Below are positions 26,271-34,412 of a stretch of DNA of 64,000 bases, piece after piece (position 1 is the stretch's first letter; the number at the start of each line of letters is the position of its first letter). Under the pieces are notes generated by a model. That model was not told where the DNA came from and made no database searches. It saw nothing but the letters and a program-made list of their open reading frames with translations. The position numbers and the translations under genes are program-made. This stretch comes from Acidaminobacter sp. JC074 (GTDB lineage: Bacteria; Bacillota; Clostridia; Peptostreptococcales; Acidaminobacteraceae), in NCBI RefSeq assembly GCF_022496765.1, contig NZ_VANV01000009.1:248034-312033 (forward strand), given 5' to 3'.

Positions 26271-26647
26271 TATTTCTGACCTCCTTTGAAGATAGCAACT
26301 GCATCATCCCAGTGCTTACCATCAAGCATTTCTAAACCAGCTTGACGAAGTGGAATATTCTTTTCTTTTGAAATTCTGTAGATGACATGTCCACAGCCTT
26401 TACCCATTAAACCTCTATCAATACAAGCTTCCACTAATGGCTTTGCTTCAATTGATGAGAAACCCATTCTTAATAATACCGAACGCTCAACCGCTGGTGA
26501 AGTATGAGTTTTTGCAAGATCTAATAATGGGTCAACAGCCTTCTCAGCTAACTCCCAAAATCTTTGCTTTAGTTCTTCATTAGATAGATTTTCTAAATGC
26601 TTTCTGCGCGCTTGATAATCATCTTCTCGCTTTAAATAACCTTTCAT
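26270..26647 (-). CDS. oraS: D-ornithine 4,5-aminomutase, small subunit
   Basis: A 125-residue helical protein, mostly charged, with the family start YLKREDDYQARRKHLENLSNEELKQRFW. It binds OraE to form the active alpha2beta2 aminomutase. Its length agrees with the known subunit (about 121). The ATG has AGGAGG four to five bases upstream. It lies directly before and overlaps oraE. Confidence 0.97.
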   Translation of the reverse strand: MKGYLKREDDYQARRKHLENLSNEELKQRFWELAEKAVDPLLDLAKTHTSPAVERSVLLRMGFSSIEAKPLVEACIDRGLMGKGCGHVIYRISKEKNIPLRQAGLEMLDGKHWDDAVAIFKGGQK

Positions 26648-26664
26648 TTTCCCTCCTAATACGT

Positions 26665-28080
26665 CTACTTAACAGTTACATTTAAATCTGCTAAAGCTTC
26701 CTTCACAAAGTCTTCAGTAGAATTTGTTTCTGCAACTAAGAACTCTAAATCACTTTGAGAAATCTCAGTGTAAGAACCTTGATTGATAGCATTCTTAACA
26801 AGTGATTTTCTTATCTTTATCATATCCAAATCAACTGCTTGAATTAAATTTGGATGTTTAGGCAATACAATTGATTTTCCTGGTACTTCAGTTTGTGGTT
26901 CACCAAAGTGAATATCAATACCATTCTTTCTAGCAAAAGAAAGTTGAGGCTGAATATGTTTACCAGCACCTGTGTACTCAGTTTCCTGAACAACAATGAT
27001 TTGATCTCTGTCCATTTCTTTAGCAATAGAGAATGCTGCTGCTAAAGATGTGTTACCAGCTGGACCTCTTTCAAGACCTTCGATTTGAGCCAAAGATTCT
27101 GTCATATAGAATACTTCACCCTGTTGAACAGTGACATATCTGTCCATGTATCTAAGTGGTCTTGCTGCAGATCTAGGTACATCTGAACGATCTGGCCATG
27201 TTGTAAACGGCATACCAAAACCAGTGTGACCTGTTGTAAATGATTTCTTGTTAAATTGCTCGTCACTCGCCATATGAAGACCTTTTAAGTTAACACTAGC
27301 TGCAACAACTTTTGTGTTATCAGCGCCTGCCTTGATAAGGCCTCTAGCAGTACCCGTTAAGTTACCACCACCAGCATTTGTACAAACAACCACGTCAGGA
27401 TCACGACCTACTTTTTCTCTCATTTGAATAGCAAGTTCATATCCTAATGTTTCAACACCCGCGATACCAAATGGTGTATACAGTGAAGCGTTGAAATAAC
27501 CTGTTTCTTCTAATAATAATAAGAATGAATAGAATAGTTCTGGACCAACTGATAATTGAACAACTTCAGCACCATAAGCTTCACACTTTCTAGCCTTTTC
27601 TACAATTTCAGGTTGTCCAACACCTTTAGAGTCATAACATTCTTGAACGATGATACACTTTAAACCAAGCATAGCTGCTTGAGAAGCTACTGCTGCACCA
27701 TAGTTACCACTTGTTGCTGCAATAACACCTTTATAACCTAACTTCTTAGCGTGGTAAACCGCATTGGCTGCACGTCTTGCCTTAAATGAACCTGATGGAT
27801 TAGAGCCTTCATCTTTTAAGAAGATTCTAGCACCTTTACCTTCTGGTGCACATTTTCTAGCTAACTCAGTTAAATTTCTTAGTTCATAGATTGGTGTGTT
27901 ACCAACACCCGTTTCACCTTGAATGCTTTGCATTTCTTCAAGTGTATATCCTGTTTCATGCATCATTTTTTCAAAGTCAAATGCAATGGTACCAGACTCG
28001 AATACTGAATAGTCAATACCAACTGCTTTTTTCATAATCTCATTTTTACGAGACATTACAGCTTCATAAGAATTATTCAT
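26665..28080 (-). CDS. ortB: 2-amino-4-ketopentanoate thiolase, beta (PLP) subunit
   Basis: A 471-residue PLP enzyme of the threonine-synthase-like fold (tryptophan synthase beta family). With OrtA it splits 2-amino-4-ketopentanoate with CoA to acetyl-CoA and alanine. The cofactor lysine is at about residue 100 in NPSGSFKARRA, and the phosphate-binding loop is a glycine-rich segment near TNAGGGNLTGTA. I chose ATG 28080, with TGGAGGTG a few bases upstream; the longer ORF lacks a site. Its first codons overlap the ortA end by 8 bp. Confidence 0.96.
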   Translation of the reverse strand: MNNSYEAVMSRKNEIMKKAVGIDYSVFESGTIAFDFEKMMHETGYTLEEMQSIQGETGVGNTPIYELRNLTELARKCAPEGKGARIFLKDEGSNPSGSFKARRAANAVYHAKKLGYKGVIAATSGNYGAAVASQAAMLGLKCIIVQECYDSKGVGQPEIVEKARKCEAYGAEVVQLSVGPELFYSFLLLLEETGYFNASLYTPFGIAGVETLGYELAIQMREKVGRDPDVVVCTNAGGGNLTGTARGLIKAGADNTKVVAASVNLKGLHMASDEQFNKKSFTTGHTGFGMPFTTWPDRSDVPRSAARPLRYMDRYVTVQQGEVFYMTESLAQIEGLERGPAGNTSLAAAFSIAKEMDRDQIIVVQETEYTGAGKHIQPQLSFARKNGIDIHFGEPQTEVPGKSIVLPKHPNLIQAVDLDMIKIRKSLVKNAINQGSYTEISQSDLEFLVAETNSTEDFVKEALADLNVTVK

Positions 28081-28381
28081 CTGCGTCACCTCCAAATAAG
28101 ATCTCACGTAATTGTTGACCAATTTCTAATAATTCCGGCACATTGTCACCAAATGAGTGTTCAAATGTCGGAGCGATTTCTATTAAAGTCCCTTTTACTA
28201 AACGACCTGTATACGTCTTGACCTGAACTTCGTCACCCATGTTCGCATCATCTAATAAAAAACCTTTAACCCATGTTTCAAGTGGTACTTTTTTTGTATC
28301 ATCTGGCACCTGTGGCGCACGCTCTGCTGGCGTTAAGACGATACTATGGATTTTTACCCAATCACCTTTATTCGCTTTCAT
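28073..28381 (-). CDS. ortA: 2-amino-4-ketopentanoate thiolase, alpha subunit
   Basis: A 102-residue small subunit of the AKP thiolase. It has the typical starting pattern MKANKGDWVKIHSIVLTPAERAPQVPDDTK, an SH3-like small fold, and the GDEVQVKTYTGRLVKGTL segment. The ATG at 28381 follows AGAGGTG; the ORF in the same frame extends 10 residues upstream but has no ribosome site. It lies between ord and ortB, as in C. sticklandii. Function without OrtB is not expected. Confidence 0.95.
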   Translation of the reverse strand: MKANKGDWVKIHSIVLTPAERAPQVPDDTKKVPLETWVKGFLLDDANMGDEVQVKTYTGRLVKGTLIEIAPTFEHSFGDNVPELLEIGQQLREILFGGDADE

Positions 28382-28401
28382 TTTACACCTCTTTATAAAA
28401 G

Positions 28402-28422
28402 CTTGGGGCATTAAGCCCCAAG
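28402..28422 (-). terminator. Hairpin between ord and ortA
   Basis: A GC-rich 8-bp stem (CTTGGGGC / GCCCCAAG) with a 5-base loop, followed on the minus strand by CTTTTATAAAG. The T tract is too short for an efficient terminator, so it probably acts as a partial attenuator or a 3' stabiliser of the ord message. Confidence 0.55.
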
Positions 28423-28426
28423 TTAA

Positions 28427-29473
28427 TTATTTAATTCTGTCTCTGATATCACCTTGAATAGCTCTTGGAACTGGTAAGTCTAACATAGTCTTTAAACCAG
28501 GATCAGCATTGATGATTTGAGGAATCATGTTAACACACATTGCGATAGTACCTAAACCACCTTCAACTTCTGGCGTGATAGCCATGTTTACTTCTGGAGA
28601 ACCTTTTAAAGTGATGTAGTCACCAGTGTTAACGCCAACTTGCTCAGGCTCAATTTGCTGTGGGTGAATCATATCGATGATTGGTTGACCAGCAACAAAA
28701 CCTTGACCAGTCATGTTTACACCTGCAACATTACCAGCAGCAGCAAAACCATGTGGAGATTTTCTATCTACATCTGTAACAATTGACTTCATTTGAGTTT
28801 CAACTTTGTCAACTTTCCAACCTACAGCGTCAGCGATCATAGCAATAGACTCTTCGAAACCAACGTGACCAGCTAATGTACCATCAGCTACACCCTTATC
28901 GAACTCATCAACTGTGATACCAACACCTTGCTCTTCCATTACAGTGTGACCAAATGGAGATAGTGAGTTAACTCTCTTAGCTTCAACGTGCTCTAAGTTT
29001 GTCATACAACCTGTTAAGATTACTACTAATAGGTCCATGATTAAACCTGGGTTGATACCAGTACCTAAAATAGAAACACCGTTTGTCTTAGCAATTTCAT
29101 CTAACTGCTTAGCTAATTCAGGTTGTTGAGCTTGAGGGTAAGCCATTTCTTCAGCAGTAGAAATAACGTTGATCTTTTGCTCTAAACAGTACTTAAGTCT
29201 TGGGAATGCACTCTTAGTGAATGAGTCTGTTGCACATAATACAACATCAGCAGCACCAGGATAAACAACATCTTCAATGTTTGCAGAAATAATAACTTCA
29301 GGTCTGTCACCTTTTTCAACGCCTAATACTTCAAACATGCTCTTGCCAACTCTTGTTTCATGTCTGTCACAAACGCCAACAATATCTACACCTTTTTTAG
29401 TTAATAACATTTCTGCCATACCGCCGCCCATTGCGCCGAATCCCCAAATCGCAACTTTTACGTTCTCTCTCAT
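28427..29473 (-). CDS. ord: 2,4-diaminopentanoate dehydrogenase
   Basis: A 348-residue NAD(P)+-dependent enzyme that oxidatively deaminates 2,4-diaminopentanoate to 2-amino-4-ketopentanoate. The N-terminal Rossmann fold (VAIWGFGAMGGGMAEML, residues 7-23) resembles dihydrodipicolinate reductase. The start ATG 29473 has GGAGG upstream; the longer ORF begins above the sigma-54 transcription start and cannot be translated from it. It is the first gene of the ornithine operon, preceded by a sigma-54 promoter. Confidence 0.95.
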   Translation of the reverse strand: MRENVKVAIWGFGAMGGGMAEMLLTKKGVDIVGVCDRHETRVGKSMFEVLGVEKGDRPEVIISANIEDVVYPGAADVVLCATDSFTKSAFPRLKYCLEQKINVISTAEEMAYPQAQQPELAKQLDEIAKTNGVSILGTGINPGLIMDLLVVILTGCMTNLEHVEAKRVNSLSPFGHTVMEEQGVGITVDEFDKGVADGTLAGHVGFEESIAMIADAVGWKVDKVETQMKSIVTDVDRKSPHGFAAAGNVAGVNMTGQGFVAGQPIIDMIHPQQIEPEQVGVNTGDYITLKGSPEVNMAITPEVEGGLGTIAMCVNMIPQIINADPGLKTMLDLPVPRAIQGDIRDRIK

Positions 29474-29550
29474 TATGGAACCTCCACTTTTAATATTTTT
29501 GATCACTTCTCCTTCTAGAAATGATTTATCTACGTCCGAAATTTGTATAT

Positions 29551-29565
29551 GCAAATGCCGTGCCA
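29551..29565 (-). promoter_or_regulatory. Sigma-54 (-24/-12) promoter of ord
   Basis: On the minus strand TGGCACG-GCAT-TTGC is followed by A, an excellent match to TGGCACG-N4-TTGCW. The transcription start should lie near 29540, about 65 bases upstream of the ord ATG. Confidence 0.92.
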
Positions 29566-29659
29566 ACTTTTTTTGTAAGCGTTTTCCCATTTGTAGTTTT
29601 CACAAGCTGAAAGCCTTGAAAATGCTAGGCTTACTTTTGTGATATTGTCTACATGCATC

Positions 29660-29720
29660 AAAAAAACAAAGAACCGCAAAATATTTTGCTTTTGCATAGC
29701 AAAATATTTTGCGGTTCTTT
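29660..29720 (-). terminator. Terminator of the activator gene, made from two enhancer palindromes
   Basis: A perfect 22-bp stem (29668-29689 with 29699-29720) encloses a 9-base loop. After the stem comes G then seven T on the minus strand (29666-29660), a strong intrinsic terminator. Each arm contains GCAAAATATTTTGC, itself a palindrome and the likely binding site of the activator, with centre spacing of 23 bp. Confidence 0.85.
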
Positions 29721-29852
29721 TCATAAAATGATCCCTTCATAATCATACTGCATTTTCAACGTTTATGAACAAATACATGTTATATAAAACTATATACACA
29801 AAACGAATATTCGCTTTTCGCATCCTTTTTTAATTGGATTAATTACCATTAT

Positions 29853-29866
29853 GCAAAATATTTTGC
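29853..29866. promoter_or_regulatory. Third copy of the enhancer palindrome
   Basis: GCAAAATATTTTGC, identical to the two copies at 29676-29689 and 29699-29712. It lies just after the stop codon of the activator gene, about 290 bp upstream of the sigma-54 promoter. Confidence 0.8.
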
Positions 29867-29873
29867 ACTCCCT

Positions 29874-31277
29874 TTACAACAAATCAAACTTTTTTAACTT
29901 ATATTGCAGATTTTGACGTGATAATTTTAAAATATCGGCAGTTTTAGTGATGTTTTTATCCTGTAATAGAAATTCCTGCTCAAGAAGTTTTCTTTCTAAA
30001 GACTCCAGATAAGGATTCAAACCTTCACTTAAGTCCACTTTTGTTGTTTGATCTATACCATGTGAAAAATCTAATAATTCGTCATAGTAAACAGGCAAAT
30101 GTTCTTTACCCAAAACATGTTCATCTGCAACCAGGTTCATGGCTGTCTCAATAAAGTTTCTCAGTTCTCTTATATTACCTCGCCATGGATAGTTTTCAAA
30201 ATGGTCTAACAAGTCTTCACTCATCATCCACACATCTTTACCAAGCTTCTCATTGAACTCATCTATAAAATAGTTGGCTAAAAGCTTAACATCATCCGGT
30301 CTAGATCTAAGCGGTGGAATCTGAATGGTAATTACATTGATCCTATAGAAAAGGTCATTTCTGAAGTTATTTGAATTTAAAAGCTCTTTAGGAAACTCAT
30401 TTGAGGCAGCAATGATTCTTACATCTACAGGTACATCATCAAGACCACCCACTCTTCTTACATAAGACTCTTGCAATACCCTTAACAGCTTAACCTGTAA
30501 GGATGGATCCATAGAGTTAATTTCATCTAAAAACAAGGTACCACCATGTGCTTGTTCAAACAAACCAGGTCTGTCAACAGCTCCTGTAAAACCACCTTTT
30601 GATGTTCCAAATAATATGCCTTCTAATAGGTTATCAGGAAGCGCTGCACAGTTTTGAGCAATAAAGGGTTGACCACTCCTTGAGGATTCATTGTGAATAG
30701 ACTGAGCGAACAACTCCTTACCAGTGCCTGTTTCACCAAATATCATAACACTCGAAGAAGACTTGGCTGCTGTCTTGGCAAGCTTAATGGCATTTAAAAA
30801 GGTCTTATCCTGACCAATCAAAGATTCAAAGGTATAAGAGTTGAGTCCTTCTTCAGAATGGGCTACTGGATTCAAGAGCTTTTGCTGAAGTTCAAGTATG
30901 GTAGATGACATGTGTTCTACCTTGGTTGTATTACTGGCAATCTCAACAGCACCAATGATCTTTTCATTTAAAATAATCGGATAGGTTGTATTAACGGTAG
31001 AAATCTCCTGGCCCCTTAGATTCATATAAGACTGTTTCTGAAGTTGTAGTGGCTTGCCTGTTTTAAGAACCGTCAGCAAGGTAGAATTTTCTATGGTCCA
31101 GTTTGGAAATACATCTAAGAGGTGTTTACCGATGGTCTGTGCACGACCTAGACCTTCTATCTTTTCCATGGCCTTATTATAAACTCTGGTCACCCCTTCT
31201 GCATCAACTATATGTATACCTTCTTCTATATCATGTAATATTTTTTGCATAGATGCTAAAATTAATTTTTCGTTCAT
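29874..31277 (-). CDS. Sigma-54-dependent activator, RocR-like
   Basis: A 467-residue enhancer-binding protein. Its N-terminal PAS domain (about 10-120) is followed by the AAA+ core with GETGTGKE, then TSKGGFTGA, the GGFTGA form of the sigma-54 contact loop seen in RocR, then GGTLFLDEINSM. A Fis-type helix-turn-helix ends the protein (DILKLSRQNLQYKLKKFDLL). Bacillus RocR controls arginine and ornithine use, and here the gene sits directly upstream of the ornithine operon with its sigma-54 promoter, so ornithine is a reasonable inducer, though this is inferred. Confidence 0.9.
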   Translation of the reverse strand: MNEKLILASMQKILHDIEEGIHIVDAEGVTRVYNKAMEKIEGLGRAQTIGKHLLDVFPNWTIENSTLLTVLKTGKPLQLQKQSYMNLRGQEISTVNTTYPIILNEKIIGAVEIASNTTKVEHMSSTILELQQKLLNPVAHSEEGLNSYTFESLIGQDKTFLNAIKLAKTAAKSSSSVMIFGETGTGKELFAQSIHNESSRSGQPFIAQNCAALPDNLLEGILFGTSKGGFTGAVDRPGLFEQAHGGTLFLDEINSMDPSLQVKLLRVLQESYVRRVGGLDDVPVDVRIIAASNEFPKELLNSNNFRNDLFYRINVITIQIPPLRSRPDDVKLLANYFIDEFNEKLGKDVWMMSEDLLDHFENYPWRGNIRELRNFIETAMNLVADEHVLGKEHLPVYYDELLDFSHGIDQTTKVDLSEGLNPYLESLERKLLEQEFLLQDKNITKTADILKLSRQNLQYKLKKFDLL

Positions 31278-31401
31278 ATAAATCTCTCTTTCTCTTAACT
31301 AAGTCTAACATTAGGATTTTCTAAAAACAATATTAAACAAATCTAAAAGAACTATAATTCTACATTTAAAGTGGTATATTAATTTTATAAGGAGGCGAGT
31401 T

Positions 31402-32733
31402 ATGGATAAAGATTATGAAAAAACAAACTCAAACAATGAAGAGATTACTAGGGGTAGTGATATCAACTTTGTTTTAATAGAAACAGAAGATCGTGATGAA
31501 AAAATCCTTGATGAAAAAGCCTTCCAAGAGAAATTACATCAAGAAGCTTATCTGAAATCCAAAGCGGTTTACCACGACGAACCAAAGAAAGAAGAAAAGA
31601 AAAGGTCCTTAAACAGATTTGTAGCAGCTGTCCTCGTTATTGCCATCGTAGGTGGCTTTACTGCTGGCGTAGGCTACAGAGCAGCTGATCATTACTTTTT
31701 TTCTACACCAGAAGCATCCATCCAATATATACCTGAGCTAGTGCCGAGTGTCAGCGAAGTATCTTATGATACACCTAACATCACACAAATAGCTAATGCC
31801 CTTGAACCATCGGTTGTGGCCATAACCAATCAGATTGTACAAGAGTCTTTCTTTGGTACTCAAACCGGTACTTCAGCAGGATCAGGTGTTATATTTGATA
31901 TTTCAACTGAAAAAGTATATATACTTACAAATCATCATGTAATTGATGGTTCTAATGATATATCCATTTCATTCTTTGGCGACAATACATATACAGCAAA
32001 ATTAGTCGGTTCAGATAAAGACACTGACTTAGCTGTATTGACTGTAGATATCGCATCTATGAATCAAATGGATTTAGATAAAATCAGACCTGTTACAATC
32101 GGTAACTCCAAGGAAATCCAAGTCGGTGAACCAGCTATAGCTATCGGTAACCCACTTGGGTATAACAATACAGTGACTGTTGGTATTATCTCTGCAGTTG
32201 ATAGAGCCATTAACAGTGATTTAAACGCGCTTAATCTAATACAAACTGATGCAGCCATCAATCCAGGTAACTCTGGTGGCGCTCTTGTTAATGCAAGAGG
32301 TGAACTGATTGGTATCAACACCATAAAAATTTCTGATACAGATGTAGAAGGTATTGGTTTTGCCATTCCTATCAACTCTGCCCTTCCGATCTTAGAGGAA
32401 ATTGTAGAAAAAGGTCATGTGGCCAAGCCATTTATCGGCATCTACGGTAGAGATGTGACAGAAGAACTTTCAAAAATGTATAAGACACCGCAAGGCATTA
32501 TGATTGCTGATCTAGTACCAAAATCTCCAGCATCAAGATCTGAACTCAAACAGTACGACATCATTACAGAAATCAATGGTGTTTCAGTACTGACAATGGA
32601 AGAACTCAATACCACCATCAGAAACTACAGTATTGGCGATACCATTCAAATTACTGTACAAAGAGAAACTGAAGGCACTTTCAAATCTAAAATCATTGAG
32701 TTGACGATTGGTGATAGATATGAAAATAACTAA
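31402..32733 (+). CDS. htrA: HtrA/DegP-type serine protease
   Basis: A 443-residue membrane-anchored protease with an acidic cytoplasmic N-terminus, one membrane span (about 71-90), a trypsin-like domain and a C-terminal PDZ domain (about 340-435). The catalytic triad is visible: His in ILTNHHVIDG, Asp in DKDTDLAVL, Ser in NPGNSGGALV. Gram-positive HtrA proteins degrade or refold misfolded exported proteins on the outer face of the membrane. It is a single gene with GGAGG before the ATG and a terminator after the stop. Confidence 0.95.
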   Translation: MDKDYEKTNSNNEEITRGSDINFVLIETEDRDEKILDEKAFQEKLHQEAYLKSKAVYHDEPKKEEKKRSLNRFVAAVLVIAIVGGFTAGVGYRAADHYFFSTPEASIQYIPELVPSVSEVSYDTPNITQIANALEPSVVAITNQIVQESFFGTQTGTSAGSGVIFDISTEKVYILTNHHVIDGSNDISISFFGDNTYTAKLVGSDKDTDLAVLTVDIASMNQMDLDKIRPVTIGNSKEIQVGEPAIAIGNPLGYNNTVTVGIISAVDRAINSDLNALNLIQTDAAINPGNSGGALVNARGELIGINTIKISDTDVEGIGFAIPINSALPILEEIVEKGHVAKPFIGIYGRDVTEELSKMYKTPQGIMIADLVPKSPASRSELKQYDIITEINGVSVLTMEELNTTIRNYSIGDTIQITVQRETEGTFKSKIIELTIGDRYENN

Positions 32734-32761
32734 AAAAAATCAGGGAAACCTGATTTTTTTT
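32734..32761. terminator. Bidirectional intrinsic terminator
   Basis: A stem AAAATCAGG / CCTGATTTT with a GAAA tetraloop and A/T runs both sides. It lies between the convergent htrA and symporter genes and overlaps the symporter stop. Confidence 0.9.
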
Positions 32762-34358
32762 ACATTGCAATAATCGCAAGGAATATATATTGAACAACAA
32801 AGAATGCTAAAACAATTTTTGCATACTTATCAAATGTTAAAGGTACAATAGAAACACCATCTTCACTTGTTTGTCCACTTTCAATCATAAACTTTCTTAA
32901 ACCAACAACGGTCAACTTAGATACTTCTTCTAATGCCTTATCAGCACTAAATAACATACTAGCAATATAGCCTGCTGTAAAAGTTGAAACCAAACCTACT
33001 GCCGGCTTCCAAATCCAAGACGCACCTGCTGTTGTACCAAATACATAAGTCACTATAAATCCTAGTATAACACCAATTGCAACGCCCTTATCATTTGCCT
33101 TAGTAGTAAACAAGGCTAAAAAGAAAGCACCACACATTGGACCTGAAATATAGGAGATATAAGAACCTACTACATCTAATATTGATCTCGTTGTACCTGA
33201 GAAAGCCATCAAGGTCACACCTATGATAACAAATCCCCAAGCTGCTGAAATAAGCATAGATAACCTTAAAGAAGCTTCTTCATTTTTCTTAGAGAAAAAC
33301 CTCTCATGAATATCCTTTACATATACTGTAGACATAGAGTTTAAAAGTGAATCCACACTTGACATGGCAGCTGCAAAGACACCTGCAACAATTAACCCCA
33401 CGAGACCAACAGGCATGTGATTGGCAATAAAGTCAATCATAACACCATTTGAAGATTCAAATTCTCTTCCGCCGTAGAATACAAATAACATGATACCAAC
33501 AATCATAAATAAGAAATACATGATGTTCATAACAAATGCACTCATCACAAAGGATTTCTTAACCCCCTTCATAGAAGATGCTGTGAAGATTCTTTGTACC
33601 TGTCCTTGATCAAAACCGAAGTATCTGATCCACATAACGGTACCACCAATGGTAGCAGCCCAAAAGGCATTGGTTCTAGATATATCAAATGAGAAATCCA
33701 GTGCAGCTAATTTGCCAAGCTCTTTTGCCTGACCAATTGTTTCAAAGAAGCCAAGTCCTGTTTTGTTAAGAATAATGACAATTGTTAATATAAGACCTAA
33801 CCACATAACAACCATTTGAAGCGCATCTGTCCAGATAACTGCCTTGATACCACCTAAGAGTGTATAAATAATTGCTGAAATAACGACGATAGGCACAACT
33901 ACTTCTAATGCCCATCCAGTAAAATGCTGAATGATAAGTGCTGGAATAAATACCATAGATGAGATTTGAATAACTGAGTTGGCAATGAAACCAACCACAG
34001 TAAGCATTCTAGAATAGATACCCAGTCTCTTCTCTACATATTCATATATAGAAGTAAGTTTAAGATGATACATCACAGGCATTGTAGCCCATAATACAAA
34101 GAAAACTGCAAGCGGTACACCGATATTAACCATATACGGACTAACGCCTGACCCATATGCCCATCCTGGTGCACCGATAAACCCGTTGGCAGAAATCATA
34201 GTTGCTGCAACAGATAAACTGATAGGTAACCATGGCATCGAACGTCCTGCTAGGAAGTAATCTGATTGATCCTTGTTATCTTTACCGACAAACCAACCGA
34301 GAATTAACAGACCGATAATATATGCTATAATAATTGTTACATCGATTGTAGAAATCAT
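32760..34358 (-). CDS. Sodium:solute symporter (SSS family)
   Basis: A 532-residue protein with about 13 membrane spans. It has the SSS hallmarks: GWFVGKDNKDQSDYFLAGRSMPW near the start, then TMISANGFIGAPGWAYGSG, LLGGIKAVIWTDALQMVV, and MSSVDSLLNSMSTVYVKDI late in the sequence. It moves a small solute into the cell with Na+. Substrates of the family range from sugars and amino acids to carboxylates and vitamins. It is the last gene of a group with an MFS carrier and SnoaL-like proteins; this may point to a specialised uptake route. Confidence 0.9.
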   Translation of the reverse strand: MISTIDVTIIIAYIIGLLILGWFVGKDNKDQSDYFLAGRSMPWLPISLSVAATMISANGFIGAPGWAYGSGVSPYMVNIGVPLAVFFVLWATMPVMYHLKLTSIYEYVEKRLGIYSRMLTVVGFIANSVIQISSMVFIPALIIQHFTGWALEVVVPIVVISAIIYTLLGGIKAVIWTDALQMVVMWLGLILTIVIILNKTGLGFFETIGQAKELGKLAALDFSFDISRTNAFWAATIGGTVMWIRYFGFDQGQVQRIFTASSMKGVKKSFVMSAFVMNIMYFLFMIVGIMLFVFYGGREFESSNGVMIDFIANHMPVGLVGLIVAGVFAAAMSSVDSLLNSMSTVYVKDIHERFFSKKNEEASLRLSMLISAAWGFVIIGVTLMAFSGTTRSILDVVGSYISYISGPMCGAFFLALFTTKANDKGVAIGVILGFIVTYVFGTTAGASWIWKPAVGLVSTFTAGYIASMLFSADKALEEVSKLTVVGLRKFMIESGQTSEDGVSIVPLTFDKYAKIVLAFFVVQYIFLAIIAM

Positions 34359-34378
34359 AAACCATCCCTTCTAATCAC

Positions 34379-34407
34379 CTTTAGGCATAACAAAGTTATG
34401 CCTAAAG
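34379..34407. repeat. 13-bp inverted repeat after the MFS gene
   Basis: CTTTAGGCATAAC and its exact complement are separated by three bases. No T-rich tail follows on either strand, so it probably protects or processes mRNA between the MFS and symporter genes. Confidence 0.6.
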
Positions 34408-34412
34408 TATTA

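Larger units (their letters stand above)
29474..29873. promoter_or_regulatory. Control region of the ornithine operon
   Basis: This 400-base stretch holds no gene. It contains the sigma-54 promoter at 29551-29565, three copies of a 14-bp palindrome and a terminator. A 64-codon open frame at 29530-29724 runs through the terminator hairpin and I do not consider it real. Confidence 0.9.

Noticed and set aside
29474..29590. N-terminal extension of ord by 39 codons
   Set aside because: It begins upstream of the predicted sigma-54 start site, and the internal ATG at 29473 has a clear GGAGG and a normal Rossmann beginning.
29530..29724. A 64-codon minus-strand frame upstream of ord
   Set aside because: It runs through the 22-bp terminator hairpin and its U tract, overlaps the sigma-54 promoter, and lacks a good ribosome site.
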